Source: Posidonia oceanica (Eukaryota; Streptophyta; Magnoliopsida; Alismatales; Posidoniaceae). From it: a DNA stretch of 64,000 bases. The stretch spans positions 97,792,501 to 97,856,500 of the forward strand of contig JAZBRS010000020.1 of assembly GCA_037176725.1 (NCBI GenBank). Direction: 5' to 3'. How positions within the stretch are numbered: position 1 is the stretch's first letter; every line of letters starts with the position of its first letter. A program made the position numbers and the translations under genes. The notes beneath the pieces are model-generated. The model did not search any database, had not been told where the DNA came from, and was given only the letters and a program-made list of their open reading frames with translations. This document shows, one piece after another, positions 11,290-21,870 of the stretch.

Positions 11290-11430
11290 CAGCACTATTG
11301 AGAGAGTCAGGACAGTTCCTCTGTACATGTCCCGTCTTCCCGTAGTTATAACATACCACGTTAACCAGTGCCTACTGCTGATGAGGACATTGTGCCACCA
11401 AATACCCCACCTAACCACAGAGCAAGCAAG
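11290..11430 (-). pseudogene. Gag zinc knuckle remnants
   Basis: The minus strand encodes CYNYGKTGHVQRNCP, a CCHC knuckle in which the second cysteine is tyrosine, preceded by a second CLLCG-like copy with a stop. These nucleic-acid-binding knuckles sit between gag and protease. Confidence 0.6.
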
Positions 11431-11599
11431 CTCTCCCCACCTGCGAACCACCACTGGATTTTGCCTGATTGAATCCAGCATTGCTTCTCCTAGCAAAATT
11501 GTGCCTTCGTTGGACAATAGGATTGGTACGCTCCTTCCTTTTCATTCCTGAGCTCCTATAACTATCAAAGCTCGATACCCCAGAGACAAAGGATCATGG

Positions 11600-12000
11600 T
11601 GTAGACATCTTGGCCTTCCCCTTCAAATGATTCTCTTGGTACTTCTTTTATTCATCTTCAAAGCGAGATGCTATATCCACGATCTCCTATAAAGTTCGGC
11701 ATTGGTAGGTCATGACCTTCAACTTCAACTCTGATTGCAGGCCTTCTAGAAATCTCTTAGCTCTACGCTCTTCTAAGTCGAAGATTTGGGCAAATCGCTC
11801 CAAATGAGCGAATGTAGCCTCATACTCAGCCACTGACATGCTCCACTGCTGTAGTCCCCTAAATTCCCTATCCAACCTATCTCTCTCATGGTCAGGGAAA
11901 TACTTCTCATAGAAGGCATCTCGGAAATCCTTTTAGGAGATCATCAGCAAATCAAAGTTAGGGAACTTCAGGCGTCACGTGGCTCTCTACAACAGATCAG
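11600..12000 (-). pseudogene. Gag domain remnant
   Basis: The longest uninterrupted part (11,687-11,875) encodes FRGLQQWSMSVAEYEATFAH then LERFAQIFDLEERRAKRFLE and GLQSELKLKVM, which fits the retrotransposon gag (capsid) pattern 'F..L.QG..SV.EY...F..L.RFA......E..R...FL.GL'. Sequence beyond this frame continues the match with stops. Confidence 0.75.
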
Positions 12001-12442
12001 CGTCGCCCTCTAGTAGGAAGGAAACTAGTCATACCCATTTCTCTTCCAGGCACGCCATACTCTCCAGAATCTTCTCCACCCTCAGCAACCAGGCCTCACA
12101 CTCCGCGAGTCTGTCTTTGCCCTTGAAAGTCGGAGCATGCAGGTGCCTCAACTGGTTTAATCACGGGTCACCCTAAGACCCTCCAGAGCTACTCTTCCCA
12201 AATGATTGTGCAATCCTACGCACCATACTCCTCAACTCCTCCTGCATCCCATACCACCTACCTTCCTTACTTGCCTCAGAGCTCGAAGCAGGAGTCTTCC
12301 CCTTGCCCTAACCTCGGAACGGCCTCCTGCAAACAACCATAAATTCACACAAAACCATAAAATAATTCAAGTGCAGATGACTCATGCCATGCAGTCCAAT
12401 GGAGTTACTAGACCGACCGCCTTAAGCTAGTGATCTTAGTGT

Positions 12443-12460
12443 CCTAGTGCTCTGATATCA
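12443..12460 (-). other. Primer binding site, initiator-Met type
   Basis: On the minus strand TGATATCAGAGCACTAGG follows the LTR end (...CGTGACA) after four bases. It differs by one base from the classical TGGTATCAGAGC. Confidence 0.8.
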
Positions 12461-12464
12461 GCTC

Positions 12465-14428
12465 TGTCACGACCCTAGTCGCCACAGTCCTAATTCCTAT
12501 CACTCTTAGAACTTTTAATAACTAAATATCTCAAAAATAAATGCAGGAAAATTTAATCAAATAATTAATTGCAAATGAACACTAAATATCTCTTTTTCAA
12601 ACCAAAACACGTGCATCTTTGAAAACCTTTATGTACACTTGAAATGGCTACTCTATGCTAGATCAAGTCTAAAACTACCACAAACCCACATCTCAAACAC
12701 AATGGTCTCCTCTAGACTATAAAGCCTGGAAACCTGAACCAGTGCTCAGAAAAACCTCAATCACAACTCACGTACATAGCACAAAAATCTATCATGTCAC
12801 TCTGACAACAAGCGACCGACCAGTCCACAAGCAGCCACCAAGACGCGTTGCACTACCGTGGTAGAGCCACCCTATGTAGGAGCCCTCTACCTTAGGTTCA
12901 TACTCTAAGAATCCTCAAAATGTCCACATTAGGACAACACAAACACAGGGTCAGTCCTCTCGGCAACCTCAGTGCCCAGGCCACCTAGGGACTCTAAGCC
13001 CTGACCCTGCTAGTATCCAAGTCTCTGCACTCGGGCCACCTAAGGACCCTAACCCCTAACCCTACCAGTGCTCAACTTGGAACCTCCACCTTGGACTCGT
13101 ACCTGACCCTCCAATGGTATCACTCATCCCTGGTCCGCTAGTACGATCCTACAACCCTCTTGGTTCCTCAGAAAACCATGGCAAAACCACACAAACGTCA
13201 TCCTAGGCAATTGGCTCTTAACAATCCGGAGGTATCAGTCGTCCCTGTTCTGCTGGCCAGAAGCTTCGGCTTCTAGGTCCCTCAAAATCTCGGAAAATCG
13301 TTTTCCAAAACCGTTGCAAAATTTATGCATTTCTTTTCCAAATCATTTTTGAAAAACCATTTCGAAAGTCCTTTTCAAGATCAACTTACAAAACTACAAA
13401 ACTCTGCACAAAACATCATACCAAAACCCCACATGAAACACCACTAAAACCACAAAACACCAACTCAGAATTGCCCAAAAACACCAGCAAAAGCCAGCTG
13501 AAACCACTACCACAGGGGGCTGCGTGGCCCACCCATGCTGGTGCCCCGCGCCCTTAGTGCCGTAAACTCAGCAGCAGAAAAAGGGCATCTCACCCGTAAT
13601 CCAAAACTCAAACCCTGTAATAAACGAGCAATACAAACAAAATTTTTTGAGAAAACTAGAATTAAAGCTGTAAATCACACATCCAGGCATTAAACAAAAT
13701 GATTCATCAAAGAATCAGCCAAGAATCACACTAATGGGATGGATTCACTCATGGAAACCCATCATCCCCATGCAGCCTCCTCTGGCTGCCGGCCACTTTG
13801 GATGCCACTCACGGAATCCCAAGCATGAACCACACTATCATGGGCCTAACAAAGAAGAGAGAGATAGGTAGAGCGTGTACCTCCACCGATGATCGACTCC
13901 CATGCTTGCACGGTGGTAATGATCACGATGACTCCTCGACGTCACGGCGACAGCAGTAGCAGCTCGACAGCATGACAACAGCGTCACAACAATAGAGGCG
14001 GTGGTAGCGGCGACGAGCAGCAGTGATGATCGACGAGCACAGACGACCTTCTCCCCACTTACTCTCACTCTCTCCTCCACTCTAGATTCTCCTCCTCCTC
14101 TTCTTCTTCTCTCACTCTCTGACCCTCTCTCTTCCCAATCTCTCTGTTTGCATGTGTGTTTGGAGTTAAGAGGCAGTGTTGCCCCTTAAATAGCCGAGCC
14201 CGAGACAAGTGTTAGCTCAACATAAGGACACCACACATGCACCTGCCAATCCAAAACCAAGTGGGAAATCAAAACCGAAAACAATAACTTAATATCCAAT
14301 GTTCTAGACTGATAAAACGTGCCTAGAACCTATGTGGACCATACATGCTTGGTATACGTGCTTGGTACCTATGCTTGGTACCTGTGCCTGTTATACATGC
14401 TAGATCCACACAGACCACAGATGTTACA
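12465..14428 (-). repeat. 5' LTR of the minus-strand chromovirus
   Basis: 1,964 bp, TGTAACATCTG... to ...GTCGTGACA on the minus strand. It is an overall match to 6,800-8,580 but lacks about 250 bp found in the other copy near 6,540-6,800, where it instead carries a short AT-rich segment (12,500-12,585). A minus-strand TATTTAAG box lies near 14,190, followed by a CT-rich leader. Confidence 0.8.
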
Positions 14429-14708
14429 TAAACTCATGCAACCTCACTCTCGGTCTTGGAATGAACATTTTATTACTGCTTACTTTGACCCAATTGTTGC
14501 GACAACAATGCTCCACATGCCTATCTGTTCTGATAGAGAAGCTCAAATTGGAACCTATCTCCTAACGGCAAGTACTCGATTTGTTCTACTTATTTTGCCC
14601 TTCTTCGGGCTAGCCATTCGGAAATGTCATCCACCCCTATCACCGAAACTTTCTAATCAATCACCTTAGGAATTCCGCAGCCATGGCACCAAACATCTCT
14701 ATGTTCAT

Positions 14709-14930
14709 ATGTTGAAAAGTCCCTTATATCGTCAGAAGATAGGTTCCAATGGCCTTTGTCCCATTTATAAGGAAGAGGATGAGACTCCCTCCCACCTCTT
14801 CATTACCTACAAAGAAGCTAAAGTTGTCTTGGATCTGGGATATATGCCTCTTGGCTTTGGGAAGTCTTTCAGTGATTGGTGTTCAAATTGGTTGAAGCCT
14901 CCATGGTCATCGCATCCAAGGGAAAATTAG
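14709..14930 (+). pseudogene. LINE zf-RVT domain remnant
   Basis: The frame encodes SNGLCPIYKEEDETPSHLFI then TYKEAKVVLDLGY. The zf-RVT family has C-x2-C...H-x5-C; here the second and last cysteines are tyrosines (CPIY, ITY), which suggests G-to-A decay of TGT/TGC codons. The frame ends with a stop at 14,928-14,930 before the RNase H-like domain. Confidence 0.7.
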
Positions 14931-14954
14931 TCCTTCAGCGTAGCCGCCACCTTC

Positions 14955-15516
14955 ATGTGGATGATTTGGAAGCATAGAAGCAAGCTTGTTTTTGACAATT
15001 GCCAGTTTTCTCCATGTCGGGTTGTAGCCGAAGTAGAAGCTCTATTACTATCCTATCGGGGAATCCCTATTAAGCCTTGTGTGCTTGATCCAGTACTCTC
15101 CAAACGACCACATCGCTGGCAATCTCCTCCTTGGGAATTTGTAAAGATCAATATTGATGCTGTCACTAGTAAGGATGGTTGCTCCTTTGGAATTATTGCC
15201 AGGAATCATCTAGGCCACAACCTCTACTGTATGACCTCTTTTAACCCACATGATCCTCCTCTTGTCACTGAAGAAAAAGCTCTTCTTATTGATATGCACA
15301 TGGCAGTGGACAATGGATGGAAGTTAGTCATTATGGAAAGTGATTGCATCACCGTTATTTGCTCTCTTCAGGGCAGCATTTACAATTATTCCAAGAGCAT
15401 ATCTGATCTAATCCTAGATTGCAAAAGCATAGAAGGGCAATTCTAGTCACTCCTTTATCAATTCACCCACCGGAAGGGAACGCTGTCGCTCACTTCTTGG
15501 CACGTTACAACCTGAG
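14955..15516 (+). pseudogene. LINE RNase H-like (RVT_3) domain remnant
   Basis: The reading gives MWMIWKHRSKLVFD, then PPWEFVKINIDAVTSKDGCS (the conserved 'K.N.DGA' strand with D kept), FGIIARNHLGHN, VTEEKALLIDMHMAVDNGWK, VIMESDCITVI and, after a TAG stop at 15,444-15,446, FTHRKGNAVAHFLARY. The order D...E...D plus the 'R.GN..AH.LA' ending is diagnostic of the RNase H-like tail of plant LINEs. One in-frame stop separates the last motif. Confidence 0.8.
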
Positions 15517-15642
15517 ATAAAGATTTTCCATGTTTTCTACTGACCTCTGTGGTCCTCCCTGTATTTCTAAACTCTTGTAATCGGATGTTTGCCTTTAAGT
15601 AAATCTGGAACCCATTACTAGGTATCCACTTCTAAAAAAAAA

Positions 15643-15854
15643 GATCCACCTCACTCACAAGTGATTGCTAATGCAAGTTGACTACTGTTTTTTGTTTCTC
15701 TAGAGAAGGATCGGAGGAAAATAAAGCTATGCAACATAAGCCTATGACATTGAACAAACTACATATTCCCAACGTGTGTGACATTAACTACCATTTCATC
15801 TTTCAAAAAAAAGCTTCCATTTCAAAAAGAAGAGGAAGAAGTTCAATACATCTT
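15643..15854. other. LINE-to-LOG interval
   Basis: 212 bp of AT-rich sequence between the LINE poly(A) and the LOG reading frame. It would be LOG intron 6 or 3' UTR. No match to the usual final LOG exon (E/D-Y-V-P-x-H-D-G-V-A-like) is visible on the minus strand. Confidence 0.5.
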
Positions 15855-17454
15855 TTAGTTACATACCTCGAGCTTGGACATTAGCCCATGAGCAGTTGGA
15901 GCAGAGACTATAATGTGACGAGAAGAAGTAGTGATGAAGCCTTCGTCCACGGCCTTGTCAATGAAACACAGCAAAGAGTTGTAGTACCCATCAACGTTTA
16001 AGAGACCCACCTGCCCACTCAAATCTCATATTTCACTTTTTGAATCAAGGGGCAAAAGACAAATACACACAAATGGGTTGGCCAGGCCAATCTTTTTATT
16101 TAAACATGGTATGTATCCAAGTGATGAATTAAGAAGGTGGATGTTTAAGTTTATAGAAGTACTATATTTTAGTATTAGTTGTGCTTACTGGCTTGTCATG
16201 GATTCCCAACTGTGCCCATGTGATCACCTCAAGCAGCTCCTCTGGGGTTCCATACCCACCTGATTCATGCCACGCTACTATTTAGCCAGAATAGAAAATA
16301 TACCTAACAAGGTTAACTATCTAAGTGAAAATGAAATATAAAGAAATGAATCTCTAGCTTCCACTGGTTGATTTCGATTACAGGTCTGAACTCCAGATTT
16401 ATATCCATTTATATTTGATCAGTCTACATATAATTGTACTTGACATTGACCTTTTTTTGTTAGTTACAAATAGGACATGAAACAATCGGCCAGCTATGAC
16501 AAGTTAACCACAACAACCGGTTCTCTACAAATAATGGAAGACCACCCATCAAGGAGAGGTTGATTAATTAGATACATCCACATCGACGTCGTCATTGTTG
16601 TCGTCGTCACCACGAAGACGGTACCAACTCAGGACGCATGCAGTTGTGGCTGTTAGCTAACTAGTGTGGTGTTTAGGGTTTGGGATGTGCGTAGACCATG
16701 AAAGTGCTGTTACTGTTGTTACCTGGCAAGGCGATGAACGCATCGGCCTGCCGGGTCATCTCTGCCTTGCGTTGGTGCATTCCGGTCACCGCCTTCACTT
16801 CCCCCACTGTTTCCCCAGTGATCTGGATCATATAAACAAGTTACATTAAGAATAAGAGACAAACAGTGGTCATTTGGCAGAAGTAGAATCATATGTTATA
16901 TTGGAGTTGGGAAATAGTGGTTTCGGAGAAAAGTAATAAATGTGGGAAGAGTATATCTATGGGTGCATTATTTACATGCCAAAACAAGAAACTTTCACAT
17001 GAACTTTTATCAAAAAAAATAGAAAAGGAAACTTTCAAATGGAAGGATTGATATGCCAAAACTAGGCAGGCAATGGGGATAAGGTGTGTCTTCTCAATGA
17101 GACTGGATGTGATCTAAACTGCTCTCATCGAGGGTAAAGTCGATGGTAACAGGTGATACCACTGGCCGTAGTCTTTTTCTGACTAAACCACGGACTGTAT
17201 AGTCTGACCAGTGAAAATCTAATGGTATCCTTCAAAAAATTTATCCTTTCTGCGTGGATTTTCATATTTTCTTAAAAAAAAAATTGAATTTTCATAATTG
17301 TGCCTATCGACAAATACATTATCAAAATTTGCGATTTTCAAAAAAAAATCTTAAAATTTTGGTTAGTGAACGATAATTTGAAATTAACGTACCTCTCCAG
17401 GCATGAGAGTCTTCGGAATTACCCTGTGAATGCAGCAAACAGAAATTATTAGAT

Positions 17455-17496
<42 letters not shown>

Positions 17497-17875
17497 CCAA
17501 GACATGGCGGCCTCCATTATAAACCGCCTGGGAGACAAGACCCATGAGGCCAACGCTGCCTCCTCCATAAACCAAGTCTATGTTCCTCTCCACCTGCAAT
17601 TAATTACCAACAAACCCATCAACCCAGAAAACTATACCAAATCACTACTATGTTTATAGTGAAAGATTACTTATGAAAGAAAAGGTCCAGTTCGACACTA
17701 AAAACAGAGCAAATCAACGAAAGACATGCAATTAGCAGACATTCTCTCTCTAGTGGGGTGTTCATTTCTCTACTTGAGGAAATATGCTTGATCATTTGTG
17801 TTGTTGTGGAACTGGAACTTGGCTTCAACTGAATTGTGTTTCACCCGTGGAATGGGTTTTGGTTAGTGGGCATTT

Positions 17876-17917
<42 letters not shown>

Positions 17918-18105
17918 CAAGAAACTTAGGTATGCAGCAGTATTACAGGGCACAGAGAAGTGGTACCAACCAATTCCTTGCCAAGCTGGATGGCAGCAAG
18001 CTGGTAGCCAGGCTTCTTACCGGGGCTGCTGCCACAGAAAACACAGATCCTTCTGAATCTAGAGGTTGGTTTCCTTGTAGGGTGGTGTTGTGGTTGGTTT
18101 TCCAT
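15855..18105 (-). CDS. LOG: Cytokinin riboside 5'-monophosphate phosphoribohydrolase (LOG family), 3' end altered
   Basis: LOG enzymes release active cytokinin bases from their nucleoside monophosphates in the cytosol. Six exons can be read: 18,105-17,971, 17,593-17,496, 17,423-17,393, 16,822-16,723, 16,259-16,189 and 16,010-15,867, all with GT-AG introns and matching phases (579 nt, 193 codons). The product starts [10 protein letters not shown] and contains [65 protein letters not shown] and the nucleotide-binding motif P-G-G-Y-G-T-P-E-E, then [20 protein letters not shown] and [13 protein letters not shown]. The catalytic motifs are intact. Usual LOGs have one more exon of roughly 20-30 residues after SKLE; it is not seen. 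Reading through the donor adds three codons (VCN) and a TAA at 15,855-15,857, giving 196 residues. Either that short form is made, or the last exon lies beyond the transposons to the left. Confidence 0.92.
17461..17494. repeat. (GA)17 microsatellite at a LOG splice donor
   Basis: Thirty-four bases of pure GA lie in the 72-bp intron 2 of LOG. On the coding strand the intron starts GTCTCTCTCTC, so the donor GT is joined to the repeat at its very edge. Confidence 0.95.
17877..17914. repeat. (AG)19 microsatellite in LOG intron 1
   Basis: Thirty-eight bases of pure AG repeat inside the first LOG intron (17,594-17,970), about 57 bases from the exon 1 donor. Confidence 0.95.
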
Positions 18106-18650
18106 CCGGAAATCAAGGGACAAGGAATTTGAGGTGGTAGTTCCCAACCTTGAGGAGCTTCTCTACTCTATTCACTGCAGGAAAATATCAGGAGTGTGGG
18201 AGGAGGAGATTAAGAGAGGAAGAGGGCTTATTGATTGCCTTGTTGAAGGAGCTGTTTTGGTTTATTATAAGTGGTGGGGGAGAAAAGGACAAAGAGGAGG
18301 AAAAGAGCCATTGCCCATTGGTTGGGTTGGTCTATGACCTCTCCACCTTAATTAGGCGGCCCTTAATTAAGTAGCTATTATATGCATGCATGCATGAAAA
18401 AACTCTTCTATTATCATTACTTGACCAATGGATAATCTGTTTTGCAGACGCGCGAAGATGTCAGTTCTGAGGCAGTCTTGAATAGCAGAGATATGTCAAA
18501 AATAATAGTGGACCAAGGGCACAACGGGAGGTCCGATACGAACCCTTGGATGTCCAAGTCAGATCGGTGTTTTGCTGTGGAGAGAGATAGAGATACAGAG
18601 AGAGAGAGGGAGTATTTGATACCACTTAAGTATGTTATGTAGGTTTCTTT
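18106..18650 (-). promoter_or_regulatory. LOG upstream region with CATGCATG motif
   Basis: This is the 5' UTR and proximal promoter side of LOG. A TTATAAT sequence lies on the minus strand near 18,265. ATGCATGCATGCATG at 18,381-18,395 contains overlapping RY-type (CATGCATG) elements, known as B3-protein sites in seed-expressed genes. A near-palindrome of TTAATTAGG/CCCTTAATTAAG lies at 18,349-18,371 and a GA-rich run at 18,580-18,612. No transcription start can be fixed. Confidence 0.45.
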
Positions 18651-18749
18651 TATAGAACTGATGTCGAGGTATTAGGACTTAGGGAAAGGACTCGGGCAAC
18701 CCTTTTAGCTGTCGAGTGTGAGTACGCTTGGTGCGAGGGATTCACTATA

Positions 18750-19520
18750 GAACTAGAAGTCAGATCGGCCCGAGTCGACTGTAGCTCAAAATTATGTAAG
18801 CCCATCACCTTTTTAGGTCAGGTCGGCCTAGTCTTGAATCATTTTTGACCATGTTGGATCGGACTAGAATTAGAAATTCATAGCCTATAGTATAGCCCAC
18901 GATTCTATTTATTTTGGATTAAGTTCAAATCGGACTTGATTTCAGGCCAATCCTACTTGATTTATTAATATATAAAAAAATTATAAAATAAACTAAAAGT
19001 AAGCATCTACTAACAAAAATAGATATCCACTTACAAAAACTAATATCCACTTTTATGGAGTAGATGTCCATTTCTTGAACAGAATACAATGCTTACAAAA
19101 ACGAACATTCTCTTTTATGGAGTAGACATCCGTTTGTCCAAAAATGGACATCCATTTTTGGATAGTGTGTACTATTTATAAAAGTGGATGCATTTCTTTA
19201 ATATGGGCATCTATTTTTTAACTTTCACATGTTTACCTACATAAAATACATTATAAAATAATTATTTTAATTTGAAAATGAATATTCATAATTAAAATTA
19301 TATATTCTTATTTAGAGCCCATTTCAGGTCGAAAATGGGCCATAAAAAAGGCTCGAGTCGAGCAATGTCCGTGCCAGGTTTGGGCCCAAACTAGGCTGTG
19401 GGTTACAAGAGAAAAACCCTGGCCCTTGGGCCTTTTGGGTTCCCAGGCCAACCTAGTTTTTTTCAGACTAGGTCGAGTGGGCCACGGGTGGCCCAACCCT
19501 ATTTCCATGTCTAATTCACT
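18750..19520. repeat. GGCCC-rich repeat with AT-rich centre
   Basis: Many short TCGG/GGCCC/TTGGGCC words at 18,755-18,960 and 19,315-19,505 flank an AT-rich centre that repeats the words 'ATCCACTT', 'TTTTATGGAGTAGA' and 'GTCCATTT' (19,000-19,220). Related GGCCC repeats are common in plant genomes. No coding frame is convincing; the 66-codon minus frame at 19,308-19,508 is repeat translation. Confidence 0.5.
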
Positions 19521-20874
19521 CGAGCATCAAAGGTTTGACCAGCATTATTTGTCTCCTCACTCCTAAGTTTCATACTTGTAGTGGGACTTTAGAGTATAAT
19601 AGAGGGTAAGCCCCCGATTATAAAAAGGATGGTGGAAGACGAACACCAAAATGAACGTCATTCCATACATTGTTGATGTGGCATACCACGTGATGGAAAT
19701 TGGGCTCCACTTGTAGTAGTTACATTTCAGTTCCTATAGTACACTATTACCTAGCGGTTATTAACACATTCCACCTTTTTCTGCCATGTGTTTCGAAATA
19801 GACGGCTGTCGCACCATGCTGGAGAGAAAGGGCATAGCAGGGTTCGTGCTTGAACCTGGCCCCCATCTCCCGTGTGACTTTAACTTCTTGAATCGAGAGC
19901 CCTTTGTTGTAAAATAGAGATTAGAGAAAATGTCCCACCTACGAGACAAAGGAAAAAAATTCGAATAAGCGTAGAAATAGAGAAAAATCTAATAAAATCA
20001 CCTATTTCTAATTGCTTTTGACTTACGTAAGGCACAGAATACGAAAATCAAAGATTAAAGGTAAGGATCGCTAGGTATGGATGAGGAAGGTAGTGGTTTG
20101 CCACTAGCACCCCTAATTCGCCTATCTGAAAGGATAGCCTCTAGTACCATATCTACTTATACAATATGCTATAAGTGAAATATTTTAAAAGGGAATAACC
20201 ACGATGATGTGAAAGGTGGTAGGACCGATAGTATACACTGTAATAGAACCTTGATCTATACCTGTAGCTTTTAAAATAGTAATGCGGAAACTAACTAGTG
20301 CGTCCCCATGCATGGTTCTGGGGACATGTTGCAACTTTTAAAATAGGGGATAAAATCGTAGAAATTTGATAACTAGATAAAACACTCTTCTTTTTGATAT
20401 GGAAAGCTAAAATAAAAGGAAACATGGGACACTATATATGATATGCAGAATGCCGGAGAAAGTGAAATCAGAAGTGTAATACTTGAATTATAAAGAAAAG
20501 ATTTCACCTTGATATTGCATTTCTGGTTTCGTCGGGGACTTGACACGGTTGGTGGGGAGTCTATCTCCTTTTGAGGAGGGAGAAAACTCCACTTCTCAAT
20601 TTGTTAGAGCTCCCTCTATGGAATTCTTGTTCAGAAACACTATATCAAGAGCCTAAGATCTATTTTTTACTAGGAAACTATCAGAACTCTCTCTCTCTCT
20701 ATAGATTTTAGGCCTTTCTCTCTCTTTTAGTTCATTATGAAATGAGAAGAGCTGGACTCTATTTATAGATAGAAAGGTCAGTAACGAAGTTGATTATCTT
20801 AATGTTTGTTAAGCTTGTTTAAACCTAGATAATCACAATTTATTTTAAAGAAAATGATAAAGAAACAGTTAATG

Positions 20875-20892
20875 CACACACACACACACACA
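20875..20892. repeat. (CA)9 microsatellite
   Basis: Eighteen bases of pure CA repeat, followed by more scattered CACAC words up to 20,960. Confidence 0.9.
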
Positions 20893-21424
20893 TAACCAAG
20901 ATTTACTCGTGTGTGCACACATGATTTGTGTGCCCTCGACTCAGCCCATGCACACACATGTCATATTGTCATGTGCGCACTTAGACCACCTAGTAAATAA
21001 TTTTTTATCTTTGATGTGAAGTTTGTAAAGTAACTTCACTTCGATGTGATGTTTGTAAAGTAACATTATATTTTGTGAACTAACTATTTTGTCCTTTGGC
21101 ATTTAGGATAATTCCCTAGATTATAGTTTTGCTAATCATGATTAAGGGTTAATGACCTTCTTAACTGTGATTTAGGGTTTATTAATTATTTTTTGTATTT
21201 TCACTTCTTGGGTTTTCTTTGCGATTTTCTAATGTTTATTTATGCTTAAGGGACTCTAATCGAGTTTAATCACCTATTTGAGGTTAACCACCTATATTAA
21301 TGGTTTTAAATAGGTAGGGTCTTCTAACTCTATATTTCTCTCGCGTTTCTAGGGTGAAGCTTGGGTTTTGCACTGTGTCTCAGGTAGACCTTTTTGGACA
21401 GTCTATTTTCCAAGTTTATGGAAG

Positions 21425-21870
21425 TGTGTTGCAGGTTATTTAAGCATTCGTTTTTAACTACCTGCTACCGGAACATTGACATGATTGCTGGATTGTGTTG
21501 CGGTTCATGTTACCTATTCATTGTTAAATCCTTTAGTGTGGAAGTGACAGCTTGGCATTAACCTCGTGCTATGATGCAGCTTGTTGGAGGGTCAATACGT
21601 GGAGACTTGTCATGTGTAGGTGGGTCCTAGACTTTTGAAGAAAGGCTGACCTAGTTGGGGTTGTGGAGCTAAACCCTTTGTTTCGAAAGGGGGTGTCTAT
21701 TGATATGCTAAAGTCATGCTTAGGTGAATGTGTATGTGTACAGAAGGATGCTTTCGAAGGCTATTTAAGTTTTTGACTTTAATTACTCACCACCGGGACA
21801 ATAACATGATTGTCAACTATTCTAGGGAATCATGTTACCTATTAACTGTTAAGCTTGTGTTTCAAAAGTG
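21425..21870. repeat. Diverged direct duplication of about 130 bp
   Basis: The segment at 21,430-21,525 (ATTTAAG...CTACCGGAACA...ATGATTG...TCATGTTACCTATTCATTGTTAA) recurs at 21,755-21,850 as ATTTAAG...CACCGGGACA...ATGATTG...TCATGTTACCTATTAACTGTTAA. Many substitutions separate the two. Confidence 0.6.

Larger units (their letters stand above)
6513..14428 (-). mobile_element. Ty3/gypsy chromovirus, minus strand, defective
   Basis: The element has two direct LTRs (6,513-8,580 and 12,465-14,428), an initiator-Met primer site next to the right LTR and a polypurine tract next to the left LTR, so it is read from right to left. The internal 3.9 kb keeps gag, zinc knuckle, protease, RT, RNase H and the very end of integrase in normal order, all broken. 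The integrase core is missing between about 8,850 and 8,930. The motif GGGACGAAATTCTTTTAAGG before the 3' LTR is typical of Tekay/Del-type chromoviruses. The left LTR is truncated at its 3' end, so no target duplication can be checked. Confidence 0.85.
14429..15642 (+). mobile_element. LINE (L1-type) 3' fragment with poly(A)
   Basis: Coding remnants in order are the end of ORF2 (SWNEHFITAYFDP), a zinc-finger zf-RVT segment and a plant RNase H-like (RVT_3) domain, followed by a short 3' UTR and a nine-base poly(A) at 15,634-15,642. The left edge abuts the chromovirus LTR, so the 5' part is either truncated or removed by that insertion. No target duplication can be tested. It lies antisense to, and directly downstream of, the readable part of LOG. 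Confidence 0.85.

Noticed and set aside
17384..17599. Single 71-codon minus-strand ORF as a separate gene
   Set aside because: It is exon 2 and exon 3 of LOG read through the GA-repeat intron.
17971..18147. Longer LOG N-terminus starting at 18,147
   Set aside because: The first codon there is TTG; the ATG at 18,105 gives a typical LOG start region.
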